Counted from the first letter of the stretch, positions 26,016-36,767 are shown. The stretch: DNA of 64,000 bases from Oikopleura dioica (GCA_907165135.1 OU015566.1:3660501-3724500), one strand, 5' to 3'. The notes: generated by a model not told the origin, from the letters alone. Translations and numbers: made by a program.

Positions 26016-26794
26016 AGCGAAAATTTGAATCTACAAAGTTAAAAAAAACACATTTTCGGGGGAATTGAATTCATGAAATTAACATTGATTTGGGTAATTT
26101 CTCGATGAGAATTTCTAAAGCATATAAATAGACCGACAGACAGGTAAATCTGGCATGAAGCTGTTTTTTCTGTGCCGTTGATCGCGAATAATAGCTGTTA
26201 GACACCACCAGACGTCGCTGTTTTTGTCCTCGACATAGTTATTTCGGAGTTTGAACTTTCTTAACTTGTTTGATCTGTCTTTCGGTCTAATTTTTCTGTC
26301 CCCTTTTTCCCAAATTTTTTAAATAAAAATTCCAAAGATGGTTCTAAGCTCCGAAAAATAGGCGAAAGTAAACTTGTTTGAATGAACTCTAGTTCATGCA
26401 AAAATGATGTAATAAAATGGCCTTATGGCATAAGGCTTGTGCAAATAATATACGGCTGAATTCATCTGAACTCGTGTGCACTCGTCTACTGTCGGACGAA
26501 GCCGCTGAACGAGGAAACAGATCAATACAGACTTATGCGAGATTATAAGCCAAAACATATTTACAAAACAATTTTGTCGCAAGTCTGGAACTCCAAGTGG
26601 TTTTTTCCGACCTTGAAATCGTATTTTTTCAGCATGTGAACTTTTCTGCAGACGAGTTCACTTTTGGAGTTTGTTCAAACATGCAGGCAAGGAAGAACAT
26701 TCCAGAAGAAAGAATAACTTTCGATTCGGAAACTCATGCAAACCAGTACGCACCACTTCGTTCTCATATTTTTTTTTTCAGGCTTGACTCTCCA

Positions 26795-26925
26795 TGGGTT
26801 AGGATTAGGGGCTGGGAAATCTAAAGGGGAGGGGTGCGGGGGCGAAGTACCCTGGTTTAGGTCTAAGTTGTGGTCCCGGGGTGGGGGGCATAGCCCCTTG
26901 GTTAGGTTTAGGGTTAGGGGTTTCC
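26795..26925. repeat. Interstitial G-rich telomere-like sequence
   Basis: Contains GGTTAGGATTAGGGG, GGTTTAGGTC and GGTTAGGTTTAGGGTTAGGGG separated by G-rich spacers. The TTAGGG-like units are few and degenerate and lie in ordinary unique sequence, so this is an interstitial relic or low-complexity tract and not a chromosome end. Confidence 0.6.
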
Positions 26926-27133
26926 AAAAAAGCAGAGTTTCCAGTACGAAGAGAGTGTTATCTTCAAATATAGTTTTTTTTTTATATGATATCCTTGTTA
27001 GTAATATTTGTAGGAATTTAAAATCATTTCTGTCGCGCGAGGGGTATTTGCCTTAGTAACTATCATAAATATTGACACATGTATCTAACGAGCTCTTGAA
27101 TATTCGTTTCGTTAATTTTTTAAACATAAAATA

Positions 27134-27731
27134 ATGATACCGTTAGAAAACGATTTTTACGGATATCCAGAGAACGACCCAAGAAGAGGTTGGAGCATTT
27201 TGACCTGGTGGACAATTGATCCAAGCTCGTGTTTCGCGCTGAGTTTCGCAGTGTCTCTTCCTTGGCTTTCAATGACCTTGGCTATTGCAAGCATTTGTAT
27301 TTTTATTTGGGAAATCGACTATCGGGGTGCAAGGGTTCTTTGGTACTCCTTGGCGTTTATAACGTCCATTCTTTTCTTTCTAGGACAGTTTTCTCTTTTT
27401 ATCAGATTTTTTGTCTTTTTTTTGAAAATATTCAAAGCTCTTGATAGATTCAAATTTTATTATCACCGCATTGTACAACGACTCATACGAGTGGCAAACC
27501 GTTTTGACTCTTCTTGAAGCTGGTCGAATCACTGCTTGGATCGTTCTCGTCTCTGGAACTATTTCCTTCATTCAATGCCTGATCGGGCTTTGCTGCTGGC
27601 CGGATCAGAAAGTCAGTCCATCGGAAATTGAGCTTCAAGTGGACCCAGCAATTGCTAATCTACCGCTAGAATATCAGCAAGAAGCGATAGAACATCGAAA
27701 AAGAGAGCTAGAAAAGGAAATGGTCCAATAA
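27134..27731 (+). CDS. Small multi-pass membrane protein
   Basis: The first exon starts at ATG 27134. It encodes a short charged N-terminus with a Trp-rich segment (WSILTWWTIDPSSC), then two hydrophobic spans (about 27232-27310 and 27335-27420). A second exon from about 27438 reads LLIDSNFIITALYNDSYEW, then a third span around 27530-27590 and a charged, Glu-rich C-terminal tail to the stop at 27731. The exons join in frame through a very short intron (26 nt if GT-AG at 27412-27437). The tail suggests a cytosolic C-terminus. No family recognised; a three- or four-span MARVEL/claudin-like topology is possible but the usual motifs are absent. Confidence 0.6.
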
Positions 27732-27954
27732 TTTTTTCTTGACGAATTTATTTTTGGGCGAATTCGGGACCAAAAAAAAGGAGAACAAAAACGGCCTCAA
27801 AAAATTCTGCTCGTTGAATGCTGGATTCATGATCATAACAATTGCACTTGCTTTTTCTCATGTTTGGTTTATGGAATGGATGAACGAGCATGGATTCTGC
27901 GACCTGCTTTGATTTGCTTCAATAAATGTTTTTTTTTATTTTCATGAAAAAATT

Positions 27955-30184
27955 TTAATTGACAAATTTCAGCTTTGATTTCTTTTTCGTCAGCGTCGCC
28001 TTTTGATTCTTGATAAAATTGTAGTACTTTGTCGCAGCTGCAGTTTCAGCAACGATAATTTGCGCCTTGAGTTTGTTTATGAATCTTTCAAGACCGATTT
28101 CTCGCTGTTTCACTTCGAAGACTAGTTTTTCATCGAAGCTGGCTTTGAAGTCGAACTCGTTTGCTTTTTTAACAGCCTTGTCGATTTTCGCCCCGAGTTC
28201 GTGGATTTGACGGGTGTAGGATTGGATTAACGCTTCTGTATGTTGACCACAGTTGGTTCTGAAACGAAATTGTTAAGTTTAGGGAGAGTTACAAATTTTT
28301 GAAAATTTTTTTCTGAGCTGAGCCGGCTGAGCTGAGGTCGAAATTGAGCTGAGCTGGGCTGAGCTGACCTCTTTCAAAAACCACTGAGCTAAGCTGAGCT
28401 TAGCTCGTTTTCTTCAAAAAAAATTGAGCTGAGCTGGAACTTATCTGAAAATTTTTGAGCTGAGCTTAGGACAATTTCTCGAGCTGAGGTAGCTAAGCTA
28501 AGCTGACAATTTTTCAAGCTGAGCTAGCTGAGCTGAGCAAAAATGGTTCGATCTTGATCAGCTCAATAGACTGAGCTGAGCTGAGCTTAGGTCGAAATTG
28601 AGCTTGCTGAGCTTAGCTGGCTCTTTTCGAAGAGAGATTGAGCTAAGCTGAGCTGAGCTGACCCTCACCTAAAAATTGCTAAGCTGAGCTACAGCTCAGA
28701 CTGCTCAGCTAGCTCAAAATATTTGCAACTCTGAGCCAAGGGAAAATTGTAAAAGAAGACTTACTTGTACATATCTCTTATCGTTTTCTCAGTGCCCTTT
28801 GCTTCGACAATTAGTTCGGACATTGGCTTGAGTTCCTGGTACTCCATCAATTTTTTCACCAAAGCAAAGTATTCTGTAGGAGTGCCAAAAGTATCAGCAA
28901 GTCGAATTCGCTCATTGTTCGTGAACTTCTCGTTGATTGCGATGTGCTCGATTCGATCCCGCATGTCTAGGAGCGGAGGTTAGAGCTGAGGTTTCACGAA
29001 AAACGGGTACCTTGGGTAAAGTTGTGATATTTCAAAAACTCCTTTTTCGCCTCGACATATCGGTCAAAATAAGGATTGAGATCTTCGGTCTGAGCAACTG
29101 GGTCAGGAATGGAATTGAATTTTCCGCTCTTGATTTTGTCGAATGCTTCATCCATTTTTTTCTAAAATATTTGAGCTCGATGAATTACTAATTCAGAATT
29201 AGGCGACTCGTACCTTGTAAAAAGTGAGGTATTCATTTGCGATGAATCTTTGGGCTCCGATTTCTCGGCAGGTGTTCAAGACTTTTGTGATTTCATCTTC
29301 GATAGAGTAAAAAAGAAATATTTTAATTCATAATTCTACTCAAATGAATCGTCGATTCAGAATCGAGAGAAATGATTCGAAAAAAATCTCGAAAATTTCT
29401 CGAAAAATTTCTCTTTTTACTTTTCCTTGCAAACCCTCGATCGGTTCTGTCAAATTAATGTATCCTTGTCCTAGCTCATTTTCGTCAAAAAACTTCGAAT
29501 GCGCGTCGTAAATTTCTTTGATTTGTTTCGTCGATTTTCTCATCCCTTCTTCGTGCTGTTTGAGTTGGGAGATCAGACTTGGCGCTCCGTCCATTTTTTC
29601 TTTCGCTTGCTTGACGATTTTGAAGCGCTCGTCTTCCTGGGTCTTGATCGTTCGCAAGTCTTCGAGGAGTTGGTCCATCTGAAGAATGATTCCTCCTGGG
29701 TCGCCGATTTCGGTGAATTCGCCTTTGATGTATTCCATCAGGTCTTTTTTCTGGACTTGCAGCGTTTCGTTGAGCTTTTTGAACTCGGCGATGAATCTTT
29801 TCGAGAGTTTTTCCACCGAATAATAAACAGAATAATTTTGACCAATAGGAGTCTTGAATTTCGGCTGCCAGCCAATCAAAATTCTCCCTTTTTTGAATGA
29901 AGGCAAAACCCTTTCCTATCAGCTTTTTCAACCGGCCAAACTTCATTCATTCCTTTCAGCATCAGCTCCACCCGAGTCACCTGCCCCTCCAAGCCGGAAA
30001 TCTGTCCATCCAAAAACGAGTCGATTCCGGTCACAACCGACATTGCGATAAACGGCGTAACTGCCATTGTCCACCAGGGAAGAACTCTTCGAATCACCCG
30101 TTTTCTCGACTTAGCCTCGACTTTTTTCTCATCGCTCTTCTCAACCTTTTCCACATTTTTTCTCTGACGAACTTCGCCTGTCAT
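27955..30184 (-). CDS. Type II membrane coiled-coil protein
   Basis: Reads from ATG 30184 down to the stop at 27955-27957. The N-terminus is basic, followed by one hydrophobic span (WWTMAVTPFIAMSVVTG, about 30080-30030), so it is probably a signal-anchored type II protein. The rest is charged alpha-helix: a long segment at 29.85-29.42 kb rich in Lys/Glu/Gln, then exons near 29.22, 29.16-29.00, 28.97-28.76 and 28.26-27.96 kb. The last reads Gln-His-Thr-Glu-Ala-Leu, then Lys-Leu-Lys-Ala-Gln, with typical heptads. Introns are short except 28265-28760, which is filled with a GAGCT repeat. Exact joins around 29.92-29.85 kb are uncertain. No named family. Confidence 0.6.
28310..28735. repeat. Degenerate GAGCT/GAGCTGAGCTG array filling an intron
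   Basis: More than 400 bases of irregular GAGCTGAGCT and GAGCTTAGCT units, with AT-rich interruptions of 10-20 bases, between two exons of the coiled-coil membrane protein. AGCT is self-complementary, so the transcript could fold extensively. No coding capacity. Confidence 0.8.
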
Positions 30185-30346
30185 TTTTTTTCGAGAAATA
30201 GAGAAAAAAGGGTGGTGTTTATTTCTCAACCGGCAGTCGACCGATCGGTGCTCCGGTACCGGTGACGCAGCGACTCTTTCGCCACGAAAAAAGGCAATGT
30301 GAGAAGGATAATAATTATCCGATAATTTTTTATTCAAATTTTCATT

Positions 30347-30735
30347 TCAAATTTTTTTAGCAATAAAGCTGGAAAGCTTCGTTTCTCTCTCAAACGCCTC
30401 AAAAGCAAGAAATCGTTGCCAAAGATCTTCGTCGACATCAACTGGTCGGACTCGATGATCTTCTTTTTCGTTTTTGAGATCAATTAGATGCCAGTACTTC
30501 TTCTGCTTCTTGTTGATCTCCTATTGATAATTTTCTTTTATTGTTGGATCTAGGCGTACCTTGTTGATTTCACGGTTGGCTGAGTCAATATTTCGGAGAG
30601 TTTTTTCCACTTTGGAAAGTCTTCTGCTCGCTAAAATTGAAAAAGAAAATATTTCTTGTGCTTGTAAAAATTCAAACCGTTAATGATGAATCGAGCGTTC
30701 TCGATAAACTCATCATAATTTCGTCCTGCCTCCAT
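30347..30735 (-). CDS. Small helical protein, unknown function
   Basis: Two or three short exons on the minus strand. The first, from ATG 30735, reads Met-Glu-Ala-Gly-Arg-Asn-Tyr then ENARFIING. It is followed by a charged segment (SRRLSKVEKTLRNIDSANRE, about 30625-30570) and a final exon (about 30520-30347) with KKQKKYWHLIDLKN and a C-terminus ending ...Ser-Phe-Ile-Ala-Lys. The total is about 110 residues. The reading frame also extends upstream to about 30873 without an ATG. The final 25-50 bases of that upstream extension match the left end of the duplicated block copied at 34308. No domain recognised. Confidence 0.45.
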
Positions 30736-31078
30736 CTTTCCCCTTTTCTTTCTCTTGAGATCACGAATGAAATGATGGAAAAGAACAAAAGTTGAGGAAA
30801 AACTCTTGTTATGAGCATCCTGAAAGATTATCAAGGATCTGAGGTTTCTCTGCTTTCTGATAAGGAGTTTCACATGAATAAGGCTCTCCCCTCAATATTG
30901 AATAAAATATAATAAATATCAATTATTTCTTTATAATTAATAAAATTCAAATAACTATTCTAAAAAATAATCTTATTTTTTATGATAATAAAATTTCTAA
31001 TTTTAATAATTTAAAAAAAATATATTTTATAAATTCATTGATTATTTTCATAGTAATCATTATATTATTCATAAAATA

Positions 31079-31803
31079 CAGTGAAAACCCATTTTAAGGC
31101 CGATTTTCGGATGACAGAGAATTTCAAAAGTGGCCTTAAATTGGATTTTTTTGTCTCGAGTCGGATGACAACAAATTTTTTCCATTCTTTGGATAAAAAA
31201 TGATGAATGAGGGTTATAGGGTTATCGCATATTTCTCTCGCTCGAAGAAAGTATAAATCATGGACTTTTTCCAAATGTGTCCTTTTAACTGAACTCAAGG
31301 TGATTATTTTTTTCATTATTTCAAAAATAATATTCGAAAAACACGTCTGAAAAAAGATAAACATGACAAATGCTAAGAAAAAAGATATGAAGAGATTCAA
31401 GTGAAGACGTCAAAGAATAGTGACGTGAAGAAGACAATTACTGAGCTTTTTCGATAGAAAAATGGTCTGTAAATTCGTCTGCGTGTTTATACACACCTAT
31501 TTAATGATAGATTGGAACTCTTGGACTCAAATCTAAGTCAAAATTTAAAGAGGACCGTAAGAAATCATCGTCAATTAAAAAATTCGAGAAAAAATCATCA
31601 TAGAGTACAAAAAAAGAGAAATAAAAATTATCATTTTTACCAACTCTGGATAAAACACAAGACATCCCGCAGTCGAATAATCAGATATTAAATAGAAATT
31701 GAAAGAAAGTGGCCTTAAAATGGATTTTTTGAGGACGACAGATTTTGGAGATTTTCCGAAAAAGTGGCCTTAAAAGGGCCGGCCTTAAAATGGGTTTTCA
31801 CTG
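31079..31803. mobile_element. Tc1/mariner-like non-autonomous element, TA target duplication
   Basis: Perfect 24-bp terminal inverted repeats: it begins CAGTGAAAACCCATTTTAAG and ends with the exact reverse complement. It is flanked by TA on both sides (31077-31078 and 31804-31805). Internal subterminal copies of GTGGCCTTAAA recur. No transposase ORF is seen in 725 bp. The second copy of the surrounding duplication lacks the insert, so it provides an empty site. Confidence 0.88.
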
Positions 31804-31930
31804 TAAAAAGGTTTTATAGCCCCTTTCAATTGAATATTAAAATAACGATCCTATATCTAAATAATTTCAAGAAGAAACAGAAGATGTCTAATTTTATTTA
31901 CACGGCAGTTCATTTCAATTCTTTCTTTAT

Positions 31931-33570
31931 TCAAAGCTCTTTCTCCGATTCCACGCCATACGCCTGGTACGTGTCCGTGCCACCCGTCAGCTCGAGTATT
32001 TTCTCAAAATTGTCCGTGTAGAACAAATAGCTCCAGTAGATCAGTGACAGAATGCCGAACGAAAGCGGGAAGAGCAATCGAGAGGTACGGTCAAGGCTTT
32101 TTGCCATTGTGCGATAATACTGAATTTTAAATCGAGTTTTGGATAGTTTATGGATTGAGCTTACATTTGAAGCTTGTACGTCTTCCTTAAGGGTGTCCTC
32201 TAGAATCTCTTTGACAGGCCGCGCAGGAACAGTCCTATGTCTCTTTGGAGCATGCTTATTGCAAGTTTAATCACCCCCTTTTTTGTCCAAATAACTCACC
32301 AGTTTCCTGACTACTTGATTGATCCCATTCGTCTGGTAGCCCTGCTTCTCTGAGTCTGGATACGGATTCATCATAATCATCATTCGCGTTTGAGTTTGGG
32401 CGCGAGGACCTCTTCCATTTTCATTTTCAACTCTCTCGACTGAAGATTGCTTGATGCTGGTTTTTGAAGAGTGGGAGTGGCAAGATATCATTCGTCGAAT
32501 TAGGCGGTCAATATGTTTTAGCTAGAACAAACTTGTTAAAAGACGAATGGTTCTTTAGGGTTAGGGTTAACCCTCAAGGGGCCTCATGACAAAAAATTGG
32601 ATAAGGGTAACGGTCAAGATAAGGGCAAAGGAAGCCATCTCAAAAGATAGGTGACGTTTTATATCTGACAGTTACATACAGTAAGACTTTGAATTTAAGA
32701 CATTTATGTTCTTTTATTCAAATGAGCTTACTTCATCCCACCCTTAATCTTTACAGAGGCTTCATTTAATCCAATTTTATTGAAAAGGAAGCTTCTGGAA
32801 AATAAGGGTTTCAGCCTTAATGGACCCCCAAGGCATTTGAAAAATATAATTCTTCATTTGAAAATGATAATTTTCGTTCAAACAAGTTCAATGATGTCAT
32901 TCCTAGCATATTGAAATGCATGAGCCTTTTTACATTGAACATGATGTCTAATTGTATCATCGCTAGGTTGGTTCAGCTAGGTACGTCAGATGCGATAATT
33001 GACGGATCATCCTGTATCTCACCTTGAGCTTCCTGCCATAAAGTATCCCCTCGGATTGTCTGGATAAGTAATTGGCGCACGCAAATTCTAGCAGAGCCGC
33101 GAAAACGTATGTGAGACAGAGCATTAGCCAGATGTCGATCGCTTTGACGTATGAAACCTTTGGCAGTGAACTTGCCGCTTTTAAAGCGGTTCTAGAGCGC
33201 TTTTTTCGTCCAAAATCACCAAGAAAAGAGAGCTCTAGAACCGTTCCTGAGCTACTCATCGATGAAATAGTCCAAACCGTTGTTATTCCTTAATAAATTA
33301 TTTCAATTTTATGTTCAAATTTAGTATTTAACTATTCTATTTAGACTAGAAAAGTGCCACCTTAGCAGCAAAAAGAGAGACTCTTAGCAGAATAAATTAA
33401 TGTTAATCCAAAGATAGTAATTAGCTATGTTGCGGTGGTTTCCCTTGAGTATTCTGAATAAGTAATTCGCAGGTACTAAATTGTGCCTGTATAAACGATG
33501 CATTATTGAGCTCACCAAGTGTTGTGCGAGCTGGAGTCGAGTCGATGTTCACCCAAAATCCGAGCCAGCT
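31931..33570 (-). CDS. 3' portion of a glycine/GABA-A-type receptor, copy A
   Basis: Cys-loop ligand-gated chloride channel family. Exons read down the strand: [15 protein letters not shown] (end of M1 into M2, about 33555-33510); [13 protein letters not shown] (M2, about 33293-33250); [14 protein letters not shown] plus the M3 helix (about 33170-33020); a cytosolic loop (about 32515-32300 and 32265-32165); and M4 with [20 protein letters not shown] and a stop at 31931-31933. The ligand-binding domain and most of M1 are absent upstream, where repeats and then the gap begin, so this is a 5'-incomplete copy. The M2-M3 join passes through a TIR-bounded intron (33187-33243). Expression status unknown; it may be an alternative 3' end or a pseudogene. 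Confidence 0.85.
33187..33243. repeat. TIR-bounded micro-intron in receptor copy A
   Basis: Perfect 12-bp inverted ends CGGTTCTAGAGC / GCTCTAGAACCG enclose 33 bases, exactly where the M2 and M3 coding blocks must be joined. The shape is that of a transposon-derived intron (introner). Copy B has the same structure at 35765-35819 with a diverged centre. Confidence 0.75.
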
Positions 33571-33807
33571 TTTTTTTGCGGAATCAAAATGATGGAATTG
33601 GGAAGGGCTTTTTGGGGGGCTTGCTCGTTTCTGATTGGCTGAGATGATAAATACTGGCTTCTGATTGGCTGAGAGGACCCCATAGCCCAAATGGCCCAGC
33701 GACTTCGAGATATCAATACCCTATGGCCCATAAGTTATGGGTTTCAAGTTGAAACTTTCAACAACGATCGGGTCGAAATTGGTCAAATCAGTGTTGACAC
33801 CCTTAAG
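33571..33807. other. Repeat-rich flank of receptor copy A
   Basis: Non-coding. Holds two CTGATTGGCTGAG blocks (about 33631 and 33659) and ends with GTTGACACCCTTAAG at the gap. The matching flank of copy B runs into a TTAA-flanked MITE at the same point. Confidence 0.6.
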
Positions 33808-34307
33808 NNNNNNNNNNNNNNNNNNNNNNNNNNNNNNNNNNNNNNNNNNNNNNNNNNNNNNNNNNNNNNNNNNNNNNNNNNNNNNNNNNNNNNNNNNNNN
33901 NNNNNNNNNNNNNNNNNNNNNNNNNNNNNNNNNNNNNNNNNNNNNNNNNNNNNNNNNNNNNNNNNNNNNNNNNNNNNNNNNNNNNNNNNNNNNNNNNNNN
34001 NNNNNNNNNNNNNNNNNNNNNNNNNNNNNNNNNNNNNNNNNNNNNNNNNNNNNNNNNNNNNNNNNNNNNNNNNNNNNNNNNNNNNNNNNNNNNNNNNNNN
34101 NNNNNNNNNNNNNNNNNNNNNNNNNNNNNNNNNNNNNNNNNNNNNNNNNNNNNNNNNNNNNNNNNNNNNNNNNNNNNNNNNNNNNNNNNNNNNNNNNNNN
34201 NNNNNNNNNNNNNNNNNNNNNNNNNNNNNNNNNNNNNNNNNNNNNNNNNNNNNNNNNNNNNNNNNNNNNNNNNNNNNNNNNNNNNNNNNNNNNNNNNNNN
34301 NNNNNNN
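33808..34307. other. Assembly gap of exactly 500 N
   Basis: All bases are N. The round length suggests a placeholder of unknown true size. Open frames running through it are artefacts. Confidence 0.99.
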
Positions 34308-34590
34308 CTGATAAGGAGTTTCAAATGACTAAGGCTCTTCGCTCACTATTGAATAAAGTTAATATCAAATTTTTACTTATAATTAATAAAATTAAAATAT
34401 TTTTATTAAAAATAATATTTTTCATTATTAAAAATAATAATTATTTAATTGAATAAAAAGGGTAAGTAACCCGATTTTATTATATATTAAAATAAAGATA
34501 ACCTATGCGATCTTACATCGGAATAATTTTAGAGAAAACAGAAGATGTCTGATTTATTTACACGGCAGTTCATTTCAATTCTTTCTTAAT

Positions 34591-36160
34591 TCAATGCTCT
34601 TTCTCCGCTTCTACGCCATACGCCTGGTACGTGTCCGTGCCACCCGTCAGCTCGAGTATTTTTCAAAATTGTCCGTGTAGAACAAATAGCTCCAGTAGAT
34701 CAGTGACAGAATGCCGAACGAAAGCGGGAAGAGCAATCGAGAGGTACGGTCAAGGCTTTTCGCCATTGTGCGATAATACTGAATTTTAAATCGAGTTTTG
34801 GATAGTTTATGGATTGAACTTACATTTGAAGCTTGTACGTCTTCCTTAAGGGTGTCCTCTAGAATCTCTTTGACAGGCCGCGCAGGAACAGTCCTATGTC
34901 TCTTTGGAGCATGCTTATTGAAAGTTTAATCACCCTTTTTTGTCCAAATAACTCACCAGTTTCCTGACTACTTGATTGATCCCATTTGTCTGGTAGCCCT
35001 GCTTCTCTGAGTCTGGATACGGATTCATCATAATCATCATTCGCGTTTGGGTTTGGGCACGAGGACCTCGTCCATTTTCATTTTCAACTCTTTCGATGGA
35101 AGATTGCTTGATGCTGGTTTTGAAGAGTGGGAGTGGCAAGATATCATTCGTCGAATGAGGCGGTCAATATGTTTTAGCTAGAATAAATTGATTTTCGGAC
35201 GAATGATTTTTAGGGTTAGGGTTAACCCTTAAGCGACCTCATGACAAAAATTTTAAGAGTTAGGGTTAGGTAAAGGGCAATCTCAAAAGCTAAAATGATA
35301 TTTTACTGATAGCTTTATACAGTAAAACATTCAACTTAAGGCTCTCCCTCCCTTAATTCTAATAAGTTGTGTTTATCCGACGCTTTATTTTTTACATAGG
35401 CTTCATTTTATCCAATTAAATATTTGATTAAAGTGAAGCTTTTGGACAATAAGGGAATTTTCGTTCAAACAAGTTCAATGATGTGCATCCTAGCATATTG
35501 AAATGCATGAGTATTTTTACATTGAACATGATGTCTAATTGTATCATCGCTCCGGTTCAGCTAGGTACGTCAAATGCGATAATTGGCATCCTTTATCTCA
35601 CCTTGAGCTTCCTGCCATATAGTATCCCCTCGGATTGTCTGGATAAGTAATTGGCGCACGCAAATTCTAGCAGAGCCGCGAAAACGTATGTGAGACAGAG
35701 CATTAGCCAGATGTCGATCGCTTTGACGTATGAGACCTTTGGCAGTGAACTTGCAGCTTTGACACGGTTCTAGAGCGCTTTTTCGTCCAATATCATCATC
35801 AAAAAGAGCTCTAGAACCGCTCCTGAACTGCTCATTGACGAAATAGTCCAAACCGTGGTTATGCCTTAATTAATTATATCAATTTAGTGTTCAAATTTAG
35901 TATTTAACTATTCTATTTCGACTAAAAAGTGCCACCTTAGCAGCAAAAAGGTAGACTCTTAGCAGAATAAATTAATGTTAATCCAAAGATAGTAATTAGC
36001 TATTTCGCGGTGGTTTCCTTGAGTATTCTGAATAAGTAATTCGCAGGTACTAAATTGTGCCTGTATAAACAATGCATTATTGAACTCACCAAGTGTTGTG
36101 CGAGCTGGAGTCGAGTCGATGTTCACCCAAAATCCGAGCCAGCTTTTTGCGGAATCAAGA
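34591..36160 (-). CDS. 3' portion of a glycine/GABA-A-type receptor, copy B
   Basis: Same exon set as copy A: the M1/M2 exon at about 36140-36095, M2 and M3 blocks at about 35860-35620, loop exons near 35170-34960 and 34925-34825, and M4 to the stop at 34591-34593. The terminal residue before the stop differs from copy A (His for Leu). One base is missing in the M4 region relative to copy A (TATTTTTCAAAATTG versus TATTTTCTCAAAATTG, about 34658-34672), which may shift the frame near the C-terminus. The ligand-binding exons are again missing; upstream lie a MITE and the giant LTR element, so the ancestral 5' part may have been separated by those insertions. Confidence 0.8.
35765..35819. repeat. 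TIR-bounded micro-intron in receptor copy B
   Basis: Identical 12-bp inverted ends to copy A (CGGTTCTAGAGC and its reverse complement) around a shorter, diverged centre. The ends are conserved while the centre varies. Confidence 0.75.
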
Positions 36161-36287
36161 TTATGGATTTGAGAAGGGATTTTGGGGGACTTGCTCGTTT
36201 CTGATTGGCTGAGAGAATAAATATTGACTTCTGATTGGATGAGAGGACCCTATAACCCGAATGGCCAAGCGACTTCGAGATTTCAAT

Positions 36288-36344
36288 TAAGAGTGTCAAC
36301 AACGATCAGATCGAAATTGGTCAAATCATTGTTGACACCCTTAA
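36288..36344. repeat. Short TTAA-bounded inverted repeat
   Basis: Starts TTAAGAGTGTCAACAACGAT and ends with the near reverse complement ATTGTTGACACCCTTAA. Similar ends occur at about 33760-33807 in copy A, and GTTGTTGACACCCTTA occurs near 63357, so it is a small repeat family. Confidence 0.55.
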
Positions 36345-36714
36345 GGGGGTCGACGAGAATCGGGATTTCCGTGACCAAAAATGCGGGAAAACCGGATTAG
36401 ATAGGGAAAATCTGATGTTATTGATGGATAGAAAAGGGTTGAAAAAATCAGGCGGCGAAAACTAGAAAAATTTTCGCCAGAAAAATTGGTCAAAAATCCC
36501 CTCAAAGTAGGGGCATTTTCGCGAAAATGCACCAAAAATGGCGATTTTTTCACATTTTCTTAATTTCAACCCCTAAATCTCATTTTTATCAAATGTTTTT
36601 AGGCTCAACAGATTCGGGAGGATCTGACAATTCCAAAATATAAGTTTCATACCCAGACTATGTGTACAAGCGAAATTACGATCACCCCTGAAAAAATTCT
36701 CGTCGACCCCCCCC
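36345..36714. mobile_element. piggyBac-like MITE with TTAA duplication
   Basis: A 370-bp element flanked by TTAA at 36341-36344 and 36715-36718. Terminal inverted repeats start GGGGGTCGACGAGAAT, and the right end is the reverse complement with three extra C. No transposase. The TTAA target is the hallmark of piggyBac-type transposition. The N gap in copy A begins exactly where this element would begin. Confidence 0.8.
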
Positions 36715-36767
36715 TTAACGTTTTGAAACCTCGAAGTTGTTTGGTCATTTTGGTTATCGGGTCCTCT

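Larger units (their letters stand above)
25703..27133. other. Non-coding stretch with degenerate repeats
   Basis: No convincing gene. It holds the GAGCGAG-rich repeat (about 25828-26015) and the telomere-like block (about 26795-26925). The ORFs here are short, lack domains and have no supporting exon structure. Confidence 0.4.
30848..33807. repeat. Tandem segmental duplication, copy A
   Basis: This block and 34308-36344 are near-identical over long stretches: the left edge CTGATAAGGAGTTTCA, the receptor exons, the spacer with TTAGGGTTAGGGTTAACCCT, and the right edge ending in GTTGACACCCTTAAG. Copy A carries an extra 725-bp TIR element (31079-31803). The 500-N gap follows directly at its right end. 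Confidence 0.9.
34308..36344. repeat. Tandem segmental duplication, copy B
   Basis: Second copy of the 30848-33807 block, without the 725-bp insert and with scattered substitutions and small indels. Its left end starts immediately after the gap, so the true left boundary is hidden. Confidence 0.9.

Noticed and set aside
26795-26925. True telomere
   Set aside because: Only a few degenerate units within ordinary sequence flanked by genes on both sides.
28310-28735. CRISPR-like or clustered regular repeat
   Set aside because: Units are short, irregular and without unique spacers, inside an intron of an animal gene.
33691-34456. Open frames spanning 33.7-34.5 kb
   Set aside because: They run through the 500-N gap, so the openness is an artefact.
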